DNA of 64,000 nucleotides from Hyphomicrobiales bacterium (GCA_025359045.1 JANYHN010000062.1:1-64000); one strand, 5' to 3'; shown: positions 14,801 through 23,965, numbered from the stretch's first letter. Program-made: numbers and translations. The notes: generated by a model from the letters alone, not told the origin.

Positions 14801-16251
14801 TTGATGACCAAGACCTTGATGGCGATACATTGCGCGAAGAATGTGGTGTCTTTGGCATATTCGGTCACCCAGATGCAGCGGCCTTAACAGCCCTTGGCCT
14901 CCACGCGCTGCAACATCGCGGCCAAGAAGCAGCAGGCATTGTGAGCTATGACGGCGAACGTTTCCACGCCGAACGCCGCATGGGATTAGTGGGTGATCAT
15001 TTCTCATCCGATAAAATCATCAACCGCCTGAAGGGCACACAGGCCATGGGGCATGTGCGCTATTCAACAACCGGCGAAACAATTTTGCGCAATGTGCAAC
15101 CGTTGTTTGCTGAGCTCGCCGTGGGTGGTATTGCAGTTGCCCACAACGGCAACCTCACCAATGGCCTCACCCTGCGCCGCGAGTTGATTGCATCAGGTGC
15201 AATTTATCATTCTACTTCTGACACTGAAGCTATCCTCCATCTTGTGGCGCGTTCAAAAAAGAACCGCATGATCGAGCGTTACATTGATGCGTTGCGCAGC
15301 CTTGAAGGCGCTTATGCTTTGGTATCACTGACCAACAAAAAACTCATCGGAGCGCGGGATCCACTTGGTATTCGACCACTCATGCTGGGCGAGCTTAACG
15401 GTGCCTACATTCTATGTTCTGAAACTGTGGCCCTCGATATCATCGGCGCAAAATTTGTGCGTGAAATTGAAAACGGCGAAGTGGTCGTGATTTCAGAACA
15501 TGGCATTGAATCGCTTCATCCCTTCCCGCGCCAAAAACCACGACCCTGCATTTTTGAATATATTTATTTCTCACGGCCCGATTCCATTCTGGGCGGCAGA
15601 TCAGTTTATAATGTGCGCAAAAATACCGGAACCCAGTTAGCTTTAGAAGCGCCAGCCGATGCTGATGTAGTTGTGCCTATTCCAGATTCCGGTGTTCCCG
15701 CTGCGTTGGGTTATGCGCAAGCGCTAAATATCCCCTTTGAACTGGGCATCATCCGCAATCATTATGTGGGCCGCACTTTTATCGAGCCAACTCAACACAT
15801 TCGCTCACTCGGCGTGAAGTTGAAACACAACGCAAACCGCGCCGTGATTGCGGGTAAGCGAGTGGTATTGGTCGATGATTCAATCGTGCGCGGCACAACA
15901 TCAATTAAGATTGTAAAGATGATGTATGAAGCGGGTGCCAGAGAAGTGCACATGCGGATTGCTTCGCCGCCGATAAAATTTCCAGACTATTACGGCATTG
16001 ATACGCCCGAACAAAAATCTCTGCTGGCCGCTAGCCACTCGCTGGAAGAAATGCGCAAATTCATTGGCGTGGATTCACTGGCATTTGTTTCTGTGGACGG
16101 CATTTATAAAGCCGCCGGCTATGAAGGCCGCGACAATGTGCACCCGCAATTTACCGATCATTGTTTCACAGGCGATTACCCAACACATCTGACTGATTTA
16201 ATCGGTGAGAGCGCCAAACAGCAGCTCTCACTTTTAGCTGAAGCAGGCTGA
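14797..16251 (+). CDS. purF: amidophosphoribosyltransferase
   Basis: First committed enzyme of purine synthesis: PRPP plus glutamine to phosphoribosylamine. The N-terminal Ntn glutaminase domain has its nucleophilic cysteine at residue 16 (EECGVFGIFGH), implying removal of a 15-residue propeptide. HALQHRGQEAAGI and RYSTTGET follow. The PRPP-binding loop VVLVDDSIVRGTTSIK is in the C-terminal phosphoribosyltransferase domain. The length, 484 residues, is normal. It overlaps cvpA by four bases and is followed after one base by an SDR gene. Confidence 0.97.
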   Translation: MIDDQDLDGDTLREECGVFGIFGHPDAAALTALGLHALQHRGQEAAGIVSYDGERFHAERRMGLVGDHFSSDKIINRLKGTQAMGHVRYSTTGETILRNVQPLFAELAVGGIAVAHNGNLTNGLTLRRELIASGAIYHSTSDTEAILHLVARSKKNRMIERYIDALRSLEGAYALVSLTNKKLIGARDPLGIRPLMLGELNGAYILCSETVALDIIGAKFVREIENGEVVVISEHGIESLHPFPRQKPRPCIFEYIYFSRPDSILGGRSVYNVRKNTGTQLALEAPADADVVVPIPDSGVPAALGYAQALNIPFELGIIRNHYVGRTFIEPTQHIRSLGVKLKHNANRAVIAGKRVVLVDDSIVRGTTSIKIVKMMYEAGAREVHMRIASPPIKFPDYYGIDTPEQKSLLAASHSLEEMRKFIGVDSLAFVSVDGIYKAAGYEGRDNVHPQFTDHCFTGDYPTHLTDLIGESAKQQLSLLAEAG

Positions 16252-16252
16252 C

Positions 16253-16987
16253 ATGCAGAAAATGCTTGAGGGCAAAGTGGCTTTGGTCACGGGTGCTTCG
16301 CGTGGTCTCGGTCGCGCCGTTGCGTTAGCACTTGCCAAACAAGGCGCGCACATCATTGCCACTGCCCGCACGCAAGGTGGGCTTGAAGAACTTGATGATG
16401 ATATAAAAGCTGCTGGATCATCGGCCACTTTAGTGCCGATGGATATTATAGATTATCCGGCGATTGATCGCTTGGGTGCGGCCATTTTCGAGCGCTGGAA
16501 AAAGCTTGATATCCTGATTGGCAACGCTGGCCTTCTGGGCAAACTCACGCCGCTTCCTCATATTGAACCTAAATCTTGGGACGATGTGATGGCTGTCAAC
16601 GTGACTGCAAATTATCGCTTGATCCGCTCAATGGATCCCCTGCTGCGCTTGGCATCGCATGGCCGCGCGATTTTTGTGACATCGGGCCTAGCTTACAAAT
16701 GCTTTCCGTATTGGGGCACCTATTCCATTTCCAAAGCCGCCCTTGAAGCCATGGTGAAAACCTATGCTGCCGAAATGGAAACCACTTCTGTGCGCGCCAA
16801 CTGCTTCAGCCCCGGCCCCACCCGCACGAAGATGCGCGCCACCGCCATGCCCGGTGAAGACCCGATGAGCATTCCATCAGCCGAAGAAGTGGCAGAGCAA
16901 ATTGTTCCGATGTGTGTGGAAAAGTTCACCGCCAACGGCGCCGTTTACAAATATGCGGCGACCGGGTTGTTTAAGCAGAATCTTTGA
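16253..16987 (+). CDS. SDR-family NAD(P)-dependent oxidoreductase
   Basis: A classical short-chain dehydrogenase of 244 residues. The cofactor motif is TGASRGLGRAVALALA (TGxxxGxG), then NAG in LIGNAGLLG. The catalytic Ser is in FVTSGLAY and the Tyr/Lys pair in YSISKAALEAMV. The start lies two bases after the purF stop, so it is in the cvpA-purF transcript, a placement conserved in Rhizobiales. The substrate is unknown. Confidence 0.9.
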   Translation: MQKMLEGKVALVTGASRGLGRAVALALAKQGAHIIATARTQGGLEELDDDIKAAGSSATLVPMDIIDYPAIDRLGAAIFERWKKLDILIGNAGLLGKLTPLPHIEPKSWDDVMAVNVTANYRLIRSMDPLLRLASHGRAIFVTSGLAYKCFPYWGTYSISKAALEAMVKTYAAEMETTSVRANCFSPGPTRTKMRATAMPGEDPMSIPSAEEVAEQIVPMCVEKFTANGAVYKYAATGLFKQNL

Positions 16988-16991
16988 GTCC

Positions 16992-17133
16992 TCTCCCGCA
17001 AAGCGGTGGAGGAAAGGGGCCTATTTTGCTTTAGTAAAATGGAATAGGTGAGGGGCAGTGAAACGATTCATACACCCTCATCTATCCCATCTCACTGCGT
17101 TCGATGGGCCCCTTTCTTCTCCCGCAAAGCGGT
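16992..17133. repeat. intergenic repeat element with direct and inverted copies
   Basis: A 16-base direct repeat TCTCCCGCAAAGCGGT occurs at 16992-17007 and 17118-17133. Between the copies GAAAGGGGCC (17012-17021) and GGCCCCTTTC (17107-17116) form an inverted repeat that could fold as a long hairpin. It separates the convergent SDR and der genes. It may act as a terminator, or be a REP-like dispersed element common in this genome. Confidence 0.6.
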
Positions 17134-17144
17134 AAAAGACGATT

Positions 17145-18539
17145 CTACTTATCGTAAGGATTTTTCCCGCCGCGCAGTGAGAATCTGATGGGCACGCCCT
17201 CAAGCCCAAAATCTTTGCGAAGGCCATTCATCAAATAACGCACATAAGTCTGTGGCAACTTATCAAGCTGATTACCAAACACCGCAAATGTCGGCGGCCT
17301 TGCGCTGGCTTGGGTGGCGTAGCGAATTTTGATACGACGGCCTGATGGAGCTGGAGGTGCGTTCTTCTGCACGGCAGCGGTGATCCAACGATTAATCTTG
17401 GATGTTGAAACGCGAATGTTCCATTTGCGGTCCATCTCAATGACAGCATTCATCATCTTATCAACGCCGCGGCCCTGCTTTGCCGACAGTGTGATGATCG
17501 GAAAGCCCTTAATATCAGGCAAAATATTTTCGATAATATCATCGACCTTCTTCATAGCCGCCAATTTATCTTCAACCAAATCCCATTTGCTTAAAACCAA
17601 AACAATGGCGCGGCCTTCGCGGGCCACAAGATCGCACAGTGTCAAATCCTGCTTTTCAATGCTCATCGAAGCATCAACAAGAACCACAACGCAATCGGCA
17701 TAACGAATGGCACGCATTGCATCGGTAACCGAAAGCTTCTCCAGCTTTTCTTTCACTTTGCCTTTGCGGCGAATGCCCGCCGTATCCCAAAGCTTGATCT
17801 CGCGCGTGCCCCATTTCCAATCGCTTGAAATCGCATCTCGCGTGATGCCAGCTTCTGGCCCCGTCAGCATCCGGTCTTCACCCAGCAGGGTATTCACCAG
17901 TGTCGATTTGCCAGCATTAGGTTGACCAATGATGGCAAGGCGCAAGCGCCGCTCTGGCCGATCAGGCCCTTCATATTCGGGGTCATATTCAGCGGGCACA
18001 AATTCTTCGTCTTCATCCGCCGCAGCTTTGCTCGCCTCTTCATCCGCATCAATATAAGGCCGGATCACATCATAGATATGCTCCATGCCCTCGCCATGTT
18101 CGCCTGATATCGGAAGCGGCTGGCCAAAACCCAGCGAATAAGCCTCGCCTACGCCTTGCGCGATACGCAAGATTTCGGCCTTGTTGGCTAGCACTGTGAC
18201 GGGCTTACCCAATTTGCGAATGCGTTCAGCAAACTGCTCATCAATCGGCGTGACACCTGCTCTGGCATCAATCACAAAGAAAATATGATCAGAAAGCCTT
18301 GCAGCCTCTTCGGCTTGCAAACTCATGCGCGCTTCAAGCGTGCCTTTCTTGGCATCATCAAGGCCCGCTGTATCAAACACCCGAAATTCCAAATCACCAA
18401 GCCGCCCCAAGCCTTCGCGGCGATCACGTGTGACGCCGGGTTGATCATCGACCAGTGCGATCTTCTGACCGACAAGACGATTGAACAGTGTGGATTTTCC
18501 AACATTAGGCCGCCCGAGAATGGCTATTGTAACCGTCAT
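17145..18539 (-). CDS. der: ribosome biogenesis GTPase Der (EngA)
   Basis: Tandem-GTPase factor for 50S subunit assembly. The first G domain has GRPNVGKSTLFNRLVG and the second GQPNAGKSTLVNTLLG. Switch regions DTAGLD and DTAGIRRKGK, plus NKAE and SKWD base-recognition motifs, follow. An acidic linker (ADEEASKAAADEDEE) joins the two domains, and the C-terminal KH-like domain is present (KIRYATQASARPPTFAVFGN). The start is at ATG 18539 (MTVTIAILGRPN); nine further upstream codons are in frame but unlikely. It overlaps the preceding lipoprotein stop as ATGA. Confidence 0.97.
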   Translation of the reverse strand: MTVTIAILGRPNVGKSTLFNRLVGQKIALVDDQPGVTRDRREGLGRLGDLEFRVFDTAGLDDAKKGTLEARMSLQAEEAARLSDHIFFVIDARAGVTPIDEQFAERIRKLGKPVTVLANKAEILRIAQGVGEAYSLGFGQPLPISGEHGEGMEHIYDVIRPYIDADEEASKAAADEDEEFVPAEYDPEYEGPDRPERRLRLAIIGQPNAGKSTLVNTLLGEDRMLTGPEAGITRDAISSDWKWGTREIKLWDTAGIRRKGKVKEKLEKLSVTDAMRAIRYADCVVVLVDASMSIEKQDLTLCDLVAREGRAIVLVLSKWDLVEDKLAAMKKVDDIIENILPDIKGFPIITLSAKQGRGVDKMMNAVIEMDRKWNIRVSTSKINRWITAAVQKNAPPAPSGRRIKIRYATQASARPPTFAVFGNQLDKLPQTYVRYLMNGLRKDFGLEGVPIRFSLRGGKNPYDK

Positions 18540-18796
18540 TGCAAAGTCTTTGAAGCAGGCGGGCAAAGCTGTTTTTTAGGATTGCACGGAACAATTGGTT
18601 GATCAGTTGGCACATCCTGTTGAGCTTGGCCCTGCCCGGCTACAATAGGATCTCTTGCAGTCTTCTGATCGTCCGGAATAATTTCTTCGCGCTGCCCGGG
18701 CAAAACCGTATCATTGCTCTGACCAGTCACTTTTTTCAAAGTCGAACAACCCGTGAGCGCCAAGCCTAAACATATGATGAATACGAGCTGCTTCAC
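18536..18796 (-). CDS. small lipoprotein in the usual bamB position
   Basis: An 86-residue lipoprotein starting at GTG 18796: KQLVFIICLGLALTGCS with the lipobox LTGC. The mature part is short, polar and Gln/Pro-rich (VLPGQREEIIPDDQKTARDP) and ends CNPKKQLCPPASKTLQ. In many Rhizobiales the gene between the TPR protein and der is bamB, a beta-propeller lipoprotein with a similar opening (signal, short linker, LPGxR). Here the propeller is absent. It may be a remnant or replacement of BamB, or an unrelated lipoprotein. It overlaps both neighbours by four bases, so translation is coupled. Confidence 0.65.
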   Translation of the reverse strand: MKQLVFIICLGLALTGCSTLKKVTGQSNDTVLPGQREEIIPDDQKTARDPIVAGQGQAQQDVPTDQPIVPCNPKKQLCPPASKTLQ

Positions 18797-19455
18797 TTCT
18801 TCACCAAATTTGGCGCAATCAATTGAATCATGATCTGCGCGCGTTGCTTCATTGAGGGTGTGGCTTCGGCATCACTATAAACTGCCTGCATGTAACGATC
18901 AGCCATCGTATAATCTTTCACGCGCCAAGCACTAAGGCCGAAAATCTCACGTGCCTCTTGCCTCCAAACGGCACCAGCCTTGTCAAATTTTCCAAGCCGG
19001 CTCAGCAATTGATCAGGCGTTGAGCTATCAACTAACAAATAGCCAGCCTTGATGCGCGCCATATCAGCAAGCGCTGGATCGCTATCTGCTTTTGCTGCAA
19101 AGGTATCATATGCTGACACAGCTTTTTCGGTGTCGCCTTTTTTTGCGAGCAGTGCCGCACTTTGCAAAGCTGCCAACTGGCCAAAGCCCGCATGATTAAC
19201 CGCAGCTAACGCTGATAAAGCATCATCCGTCTTGCCATCAGCAGCTTTTTTCAATGCCGCGAAATAAACTGCACCTGCATCCTCAGCTTGCTTTACCTGA
19301 TAATAGCGCCAGCCTTGAAACGCCGCCACAGCAACAATCAGCAAAACGCCAGCGGTCGTAAAATACCTGCCATAACGATCCCAGATTTTTTTGTATTCGT
19401 CTTGGCGAACTTCCTCGTCCACTTCGCGGAATATCGACTCGTCAGTATTAGACAC
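18793..19455 (-). CDS. YfgM-like TPR membrane protein
   Basis: A 220-residue protein that starts at GTG 19455. The cytoplasmic N-terminus DESIFREVDEEVRQDEYKKI leads to one membrane helix (FTTAGVLLIVAVAAFQGWRY, about residues 32-51). The periplasmic remainder consists of helical TPR-like repeats (YFAALKKAADGKTDDALSAL, ALLAKKGDTEKAVSAYDTFA). This matches the COG4649/YfgM group, which in other proteobacteria is an ancillary SecYEG/BAM partner encoded next to bamB and der. It is coupled to the downstream lipoprotein gene. Confidence 0.8.
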   Translation of the reverse strand: MSNTDESIFREVDEEVRQDEYKKIWDRYGRYFTTAGVLLIVAVAAFQGWRYYQVKQAEDAGAVYFAALKKAADGKTDDALSALAAVNHAGFGQLAALQSAALLAKKGDTEKAVSAYDTFAAKADSDPALADMARIKAGYLLVDSSTPDQLLSRLGKFDKAGAVWRQEAREIFGLSAWRVKDYTMADRYMQAVYSDAEATPSMKQRAQIMIQLIAPNLVKK

Positions 19456-19519
19456 TTAAGCTGCGCTCCGTAATTTCAAATGGGGAAGTAAAGCAGCCAG
19501 AGGGCCAAATCAAGGCAAT

Positions 19520-20899
19520 TCAGGTGGTCTCTGAAACCGAGAAAGCTCCGATTAGCCCAGCATCCACCCGCTCGGCTATTAAACTTTGCAAGACCCAAAG
19601 CCCTGAATTATCAGAGATGAAAGCCAATTTCGCAGTGGAAAGACCAGGCACCACGGCTGTATCTGTCCACCCCGAACTATCGATGGTCTGCCCGTCAGTC
19701 TCGATTAATCTCCACACATGGCCATGGATGTGAAGTGGTTGTGGAAAGCTTGTTTTATTCGAAAACTCTAAAATCAGCGTCTCGCCTTTTTTAGCCTCAA
19801 ACAACGGCGGCCCCCCGACACTGGCAATACCGTTAAACGCCCAAGCCAAACCTTTTTCCAAAAGCCCGCGCATATCCAAAGTCACCTCGCCCACCTTTGC
19901 CGATTGCAAACCACCCTTGGCCCCACCCTCTATTTCAATCGGGATACGCCGGGCTAAGGTAAGATCACCCAACACCGCCACAGGATTGTCAGGAAGTTTG
20001 AAACCGCTGGTTACTTGATCTGAAATATTCACGCCGCTGACTTGCAAGAATACGACATCCGTCACATCGTCTAAAACGTCCAGAGCGACTGCTACTTCGC
20101 GGGACATTTCCGTCAATAACAAATCGGCGCGTTGGCCGGGCATCAATTTTAACCCGTTTTCATAAACCGCCTTCAGCGCGACGGGTTGACCATCCAATGC
20201 CATCACTTGAGGAGAAGCACCCTTAAATATGATATTCATTGTGCGCGCGTTGGCCGCGTTGAGCATGCGCAAACGTAAGGGTTTGTCGAGTGTCACTTTA
20301 ATTTTTGATTTGAATGTGCTGTTGACCGTGAACCAATCCCCCAACCTGCCATCACCAATGGCCGTTTCCAAATCGCCAAATTTGCCACGTTGACGCCCTT
20401 GATCATCAACCATCCAATCGTCAAAAATCAGGGGCACATCATTAAACGCTGGCACAAGCGGTGTTGCCTCTTCGACAATCAACATTCCGTAGAGCCCCAT
20501 GTCGCGCTGCTGAGAAGCATGCGTCATAGGCCCAAACCAAAATGTACCAGCATCAGGTGGTGTGAAAGCAAACGCCACCGCATTGGCATCACCCGGCAAT
20601 ACGTTCAATGTCATTTGTGTCGATGCGCCGCGCACGCCAAACCAATGCAACCAAATTTCTTGGTCGAGATGATTAATAATTCGGCCCTTGAACTCTTGTC
20701 CTTGCTTGGCGCGCAGCACACAAGTGGGCTGTTCTTTCATAAACCGCCAAGCCGGAGTTTTGGCCCCGCCCCGCCCCACAATGGGCATCGCAGATTTTTC
20801 AGCGGTTAGAGTGATTTCGCCGACAACTTGCGCAACAGCAAAGCGCGGCAAGCCCAAAGCCATTGCACCAGCAATCACATCGCGACGATTGAAATTCAT
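19520..20899 (-). CDS. multicopper-oxidase-fold protein lacking most copper ligands
   Basis: A 459-residue three-cupredoxin protein with a Tat-type signal (NFNRRDVIAGAMALGLPRF). Four copper-binding blocks define active multicopper oxidases. Here block one is LHWFGVR (84-90) where LHWHGxR is normal, block two WFGPMTH (121-127) where WYHxHxH is normal, block three retains HIHGH (390-394), and block four is VLQSLIAERVDAGLIGAF where FHCHxxEHxxxGM is normal. Both the T1 Cys and its axial region are lost. It therefore resembles FtsP/SufI, a copper-free cupredoxin that stabilises the divisome. Enzymatic oxidase activity is unlikely. Confidence 0.8.
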   Translation of the reverse strand: MNFNRRDVIAGAMALGLPRFAVAQVVGEITLTAEKSAMPIVGRGGAKTPAWRFMKEQPTCVLRAKQGQEFKGRIINHLDQEIWLHWFGVRGASTQMTLNVLPGDANAVAFAFTPPDAGTFWFGPMTHASQQRDMGLYGMLIVEEATPLVPAFNDVPLIFDDWMVDDQGRQRGKFGDLETAIGDGRLGDWFTVNSTFKSKIKVTLDKPLRLRMLNAANARTMNIIFKGASPQVMALDGQPVALKAVYENGLKLMPGQRADLLLTEMSREVAVALDVLDDVTDVVFLQVSGVNISDQVTSGFKLPDNPVAVLGDLTLARRIPIEIEGGAKGGLQSAKVGEVTLDMRGLLEKGLAWAFNGIASVGGPPLFEAKKGETLILEFSNKTSFPQPLHIHGHVWRLIETDGQTIDSSGWTDTAVVPGLSTAKLAFISDNSGLWVLQSLIAERVDAGLIGAFSVSETT

Positions 20900-20943
20900 G
20901 ATCCACGAGGATGGAATAACTCTATGTCAAAAAAGAGTCAGAG

Positions 20944-21762
20944 CTAATCCTTCACTTCATAAGTATTCTCAACGCCTGGAAAAGTTCGCGAGCGGACATC
21001 TTCAGCATAAGTTTTAATCGCCCCCTCAATGGCGATGCCGACTTTACCAAATTCTTTGACGAACCGCGCCACCTTCGGCGAAAGCCCCAACATATCTTCC
21101 ATCACCAAAATCTGCCCATCGCAAGAAGCTGAGGCCCCGATGCCAATCGTCGGAATTGAAATTGCTTTGGTAATTTTCGCCGCCAGAGGCTCAGCCACAG
21201 CTTCAAGAACCACGGCAAAAGCGCCAGCCTCAGTCACGGCGCGTGCATCTTCTTCAATAATCGGCCAGCCGGCACGTTCGCGGCCCTGCGCTTTAAATCC
21301 ACCCAGTACGTTGATTGATTGCGGTGTCAAACCAATATGCGCCATAACCGGAATGCCGCGTTCAGTTAGAAACTTGATCGTCTCGGCCATGCGCGACCCG
21401 CCTTCAAGCTTGATAGCACCACATTCAGTTTCTTTAATAACACGTGCAGCATTACGAAACGCCTGCGCCGGGCTTTCCTCATAAGAACCAAATGGCATAT
21501 CGACAACGACAAGTGCATGCTTGGCGCCGCGTGTGACCGCGCGCCCATGCATAATCATCAACTCAAGCGGAACAGGCAATGTTGTTTCAAACCCGTGCAT
21601 CACCATGCCCAGTGAATCACCCACCAGCAGAAAGTCCACATATTTGTCGGCAATCGCTGCCGTGTGCGCGTGATACGACGTGAGCGAAACAATAGGCTCG
21701 CCGCCTTTGCGGGCGCGAATATCAGGAGCAGTGATGCGTTTTTGAATTGAATGTTGAGACAT
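20944..21762 (-). CDS. panB: 3-methyl-2-oxobutanoate hydroxymethyltransferase
   Basis: First enzyme of pantothenate synthesis: transfers a hydroxymethyl group from methylene-tetrahydrofolate to alpha-ketoisovalerate. Hallmarks are [61 protein letters not shown] and [20 protein letters not shown] (metal and substrate site). At 272 residues it is of normal length. It is in the same orientation as, and upstream of, the cupredoxin, TPR and der genes. panC is not in the window. Confidence 0.96.
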   Translation of the reverse strand: MSQHSIQKRITAPDIRARKGGEPIVSLTSYHAHTAAIADKYVDFLLVGDSLGMVMHGFETTLPVPLELMIMHGRAVTRGAKHALVVVDMPFGSYEESPAQAFRNAARVIKETECGAIKLEGGSRMAETIKFLTERGIPVMAHIGLTPQSINVLGGFKAQGRERAGWPIIEEDARAVTEAGAFAVVLEAVAEPLAAKITKAISIPTIGIGASASCDGQILVMEDMLGLSPKVARFVKEFGKVGIAIEGAIKTYAEDVRSRTFPGVENTYEVKD

Positions 21763-21822
21763 GTTATTATCTTAGACGCTGCAAGCATTGCGGGCAACAG
21801 CACCTCCGTCTAATGATTAACT

Positions 21823-22383
21823 ATGGCTACAATTACACTTCTCGACGACAGCACGCGCCCAATAGCCCCAAAACTGGAAGGTGCAACTGCGCATCACGAA
21901 CTGCCCGGCAAGCATCTCAAAATGATTCACCGCTATCATCTTCAAGAATTGAACCAAGTCCGTCGATTTTTGGATGAATTTGAAGCAGGTGAGCCAAAAC
22001 TCGCCGAACTAAGCAAAGCAGCTTCGACGCTGAAGATGCATGCGTCTATGCGTTTATTCGGCAATCTCTGCGGTCAAGAATGCGAAATGCTAAATGCCCA
22101 TCACAGCATAGAAAGCCAGATGATGTTCCCCGTCCTGCACAATCGCGGCAATGATGGCATTAAGAGAGTGGTTGAACGGCTGATGGCCGAGCACGACATC
22201 ATCCACTATTTTCTCAAAGAATTGGAAATCAAAGCGAACAAAATCCAGCAAAACCCAGCCACAGAAAATTTTGAAAGCCTAAAAGAGACTTTCAAAAATC
22301 TCGAAAAAATTATCCGCTCTCATTTCAAATATGAGGAAACACAATTGGAAGTGGCGCTCGGGTTCTATGGCGTTGAGATTTAA
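21823..22383 (+). CDS. hemerythrin domain-containing protein
   Basis: A 186-residue four-helix-bundle protein with the non-haem di-iron ligand pattern of hemerythrins: HRYHLQELNQVRRFLDEFE, HHSIESQMMFPVLHNRG, MAEHDIIHYFLKELE and HFKYEETQLEVAL. The di-iron site can bind O2 or NO, or act in iron-sulfur repair. Standalone cytoplasmic versions are common in alphaproteobacteria without known role. It is transcribed divergently from panB with about 60 bases between; no operon partner follows. Confidence 0.87.
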   Translation: MATITLLDDSTRPIAPKLEGATAHHELPGKHLKMIHRYHLQELNQVRRFLDEFEAGEPKLAELSKAASTLKMHASMRLFGNLCGQECEMLNAHHSIESQMMFPVLHNRGNDGIKRVVERLMAEHDIIHYFLKELEIKANKIQQNPATENFESLKETFKNLEKIIRSHFKYEETQLEVALGFYGVEI

Positions 22384-22411
22384 ACTCTCGCATTTTCAGT
22401 ATCGAATGAAA

Positions 22412-22813
22412 TCACTTAAAAAGTTCAAAACGTCTCAGTTTATCCCAGAACGAATATTGCTCTTTCCTGTCCGAACTTTGGCTGGCGGTAGGTGAAACCA
22501 CGATCTTACCGTATCGGCGAAAGGTCGTGAGGTGTGCGACCCTCCTCCCCATCTTTGGCTTATACAGCTTTGACACCCTTACGACTCGTTTTGCGACCGG
22601 ATTAGCAACATGTGGGGTTTGTGGTGCAACGTTCGCATTGACGGCTAACGCTGGAACGTTGGTAATCGCAGCGTTCTGCGCGGGCACTTCAAGAGCCGAC
22701 GCCCGAGTTCCAGTAAATGGCGGTTCAACGAAGCGACAATCATGTTGTACAACTGAGCCATGCGGAACTGCTGTAACAAGAGTTGTGCAGAAAAGAATTG
22801 CGGCAGGTGTCAC
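22412..22813 (-). CDS. hypothetical secreted basic protein
   Basis: A 133-residue protein of no recognised family. The start is GTG 22813, supported by GGAGG seven bases upstream. A hydrophobic start (PAAILFCTTLVTAVPHG) acts as a signal peptide. The mature part begins with a cysteine-containing HDCRFVEPPFTGTRA, passes through an Ala/Val/Pro-rich linker and ends in a basic region (VRVSKLYKPKMGRRVAHLTT). The composition suggests a cell-wall- or polyanion-binding periplasmic protein, but nothing more specific can be said. Confidence 0.55.
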   Translation of the reverse strand: MTPAAILFCTTLVTAVPHGSVVQHDCRFVEPPFTGTRASALEVPAQNAAITNVPALAVNANVAPQTPHVANPVAKRVVRVSKLYKPKMGRRVAHLTTFRRYGKIVVSPTASQSSDRKEQYSFWDKLRRFELFK

Positions 22814-23001
22814 GATGCGTCCTCCAATTTGAGTAATTCAGTCTGCCAATTAATTTTAGAACCAAAATTTCGATTGCGCAGAAATACCGAATTGATTTTC
22901 AAAATAGTCGCTCTTTCAACTCGTCCCATGATGTGACCACGAGCCGGGTTTAACAATTTGGTACCGTTGAGATGTGAGAAATTCGCTTGCTGTAGTTTCA
23001 T
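22810..23001 (-). CDS. possible 63-residue protein, doubtful
   Basis: An open frame starting MKLQQANFSHLNGTKLLNPA whose stop overlaps the GTG of the next gene as GTGA. The overlap suggests translational coupling, but there is no family similarity, no signal peptide and no clear SD. It may be part of the leader of the 22412 gene. Confidence 0.25.
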   Translation of the reverse strand: MKLQQANFSHLNGTKLLNPARGHIMGRVERATILKINSVFLRNRNFGSKINWQTELLKLEDAS

Positions 23002-23167
23002 CGACCAGTCTCTTCAAAAAATGTTCCGTAATTCAATTTCTTTGCCGACGGCTATTTGCAGTATCAAAAAACCAAGCGGTATCGGCTCTCGTCAATCAAA
23101 CGAGATAATTCCAAAAATCAAGATTTTCAAAAGTGACAGGCTTTGATGACTGTCAAAGTGCGGCAGA

Positions 23168-23965
23168 TCAGCTCGACATTGATCTGCCTACACGCAAGCC
23201 TAATATGCGATCTGAAAAATCAGCAAAACCTTCAGAGATGCTGTCAAAATCTTGAGTTCTTTCGGCTTTCATATGAGCTGCATATGTAGCCAATTTATTT
23301 TCCAATTTTAAAAGATTTCTCTCATCATTTGCAGTTGTTGAAATCTCAAGCTCATCAATGCGTTTTGTGAAATATGTCAGCAAGTTCTGCTGATCTTCGG
23401 CCGTCCGTGCGGCAAGATTTGAAACACGCTCATTGAGCGCGTTAGAATGCTGCTGAAAATTAGCTTCAACTCTTTGAAACATATCTTTAAGCGCTTCGTT
23501 GATATCTTGGACAGCATTCACAAGATCAGTATCTTGTTGTGCAGCCGTTGTGCGTAAGGATTCATTTGTTTGCGCGATGCTTAATTGATTTCTTTCGCAC
23601 ATTGAAAGGAGTTCGTCGCCGCGCAAGTTCAAGTCTGTAACAGATTGTCGGTTGCCGCGATCGGCTTCCTCAAATATTGATAGTAATTCTTCAATACGTG
23701 CCTCATGCAGACGGGCGACCGGGCCCATCAACAATCCGCGGATGTCGGATAGAGACTCCGACGCATCCGATTCTTCTTTCAAAGCTTGCAGTATACGCGG
23801 GCTTACCACATGCTCGTTGGCGGGAACAATGTGGAGCGGTGGAATTTCAGCGGTTGCAAGAGGCTTTTTAGCGGTTTCATCTTTTTGTTGATGTTTAACC
23901 TTGTTGACCCTCAAAGGCATAACCTTTCGGTTTGACTTGGCGGCTGTAGCACTGACTTGTTGCAA
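23168..23965 (-). CDS. hypothetical coiled-coil protein
   Basis: A 265-residue soluble protein starting at TTG 23965, with TAGGAG upstream; no ATG is in a better place. The first 60 residues are basic and probably disordered (KSNRKVMPLRVNKVKHQQKD). Residues about 70-250 are heptad-rich helices (LHEARIEELLSIFEEADRGN, LVNAVQDINEALKDMFQRVE, FTKRIDELEISTTANDERNL), suggesting a long coiled coil. No membrane segment or enzyme motif is seen and no family is recognised. It stands alone, with AT-rich flanks. Such proteins in alphaproteobacteria can be polarity or chemosensory scaffolds, but that is conjecture. Confidence 0.6.
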   Translation of the reverse strand: MQQVSATAAKSNRKVMPLRVNKVKHQQKDETAKKPLATAEIPPLHIVPANEHVVSPRILQALKEESDASESLSDIRGLLMGPVARLHEARIEELLSIFEEADRGNRQSVTDLNLRGDELLSMCERNQLSIAQTNESLRTTAAQQDTDLVNAVQDINEALKDMFQRVEANFQQHSNALNERVSNLAARTAEDQQNLLTYFTKRIDELEISTTANDERNLLKLENKLATYAAHMKAERTQDFDSISEGFADFSDRILGLRVGRSMSS

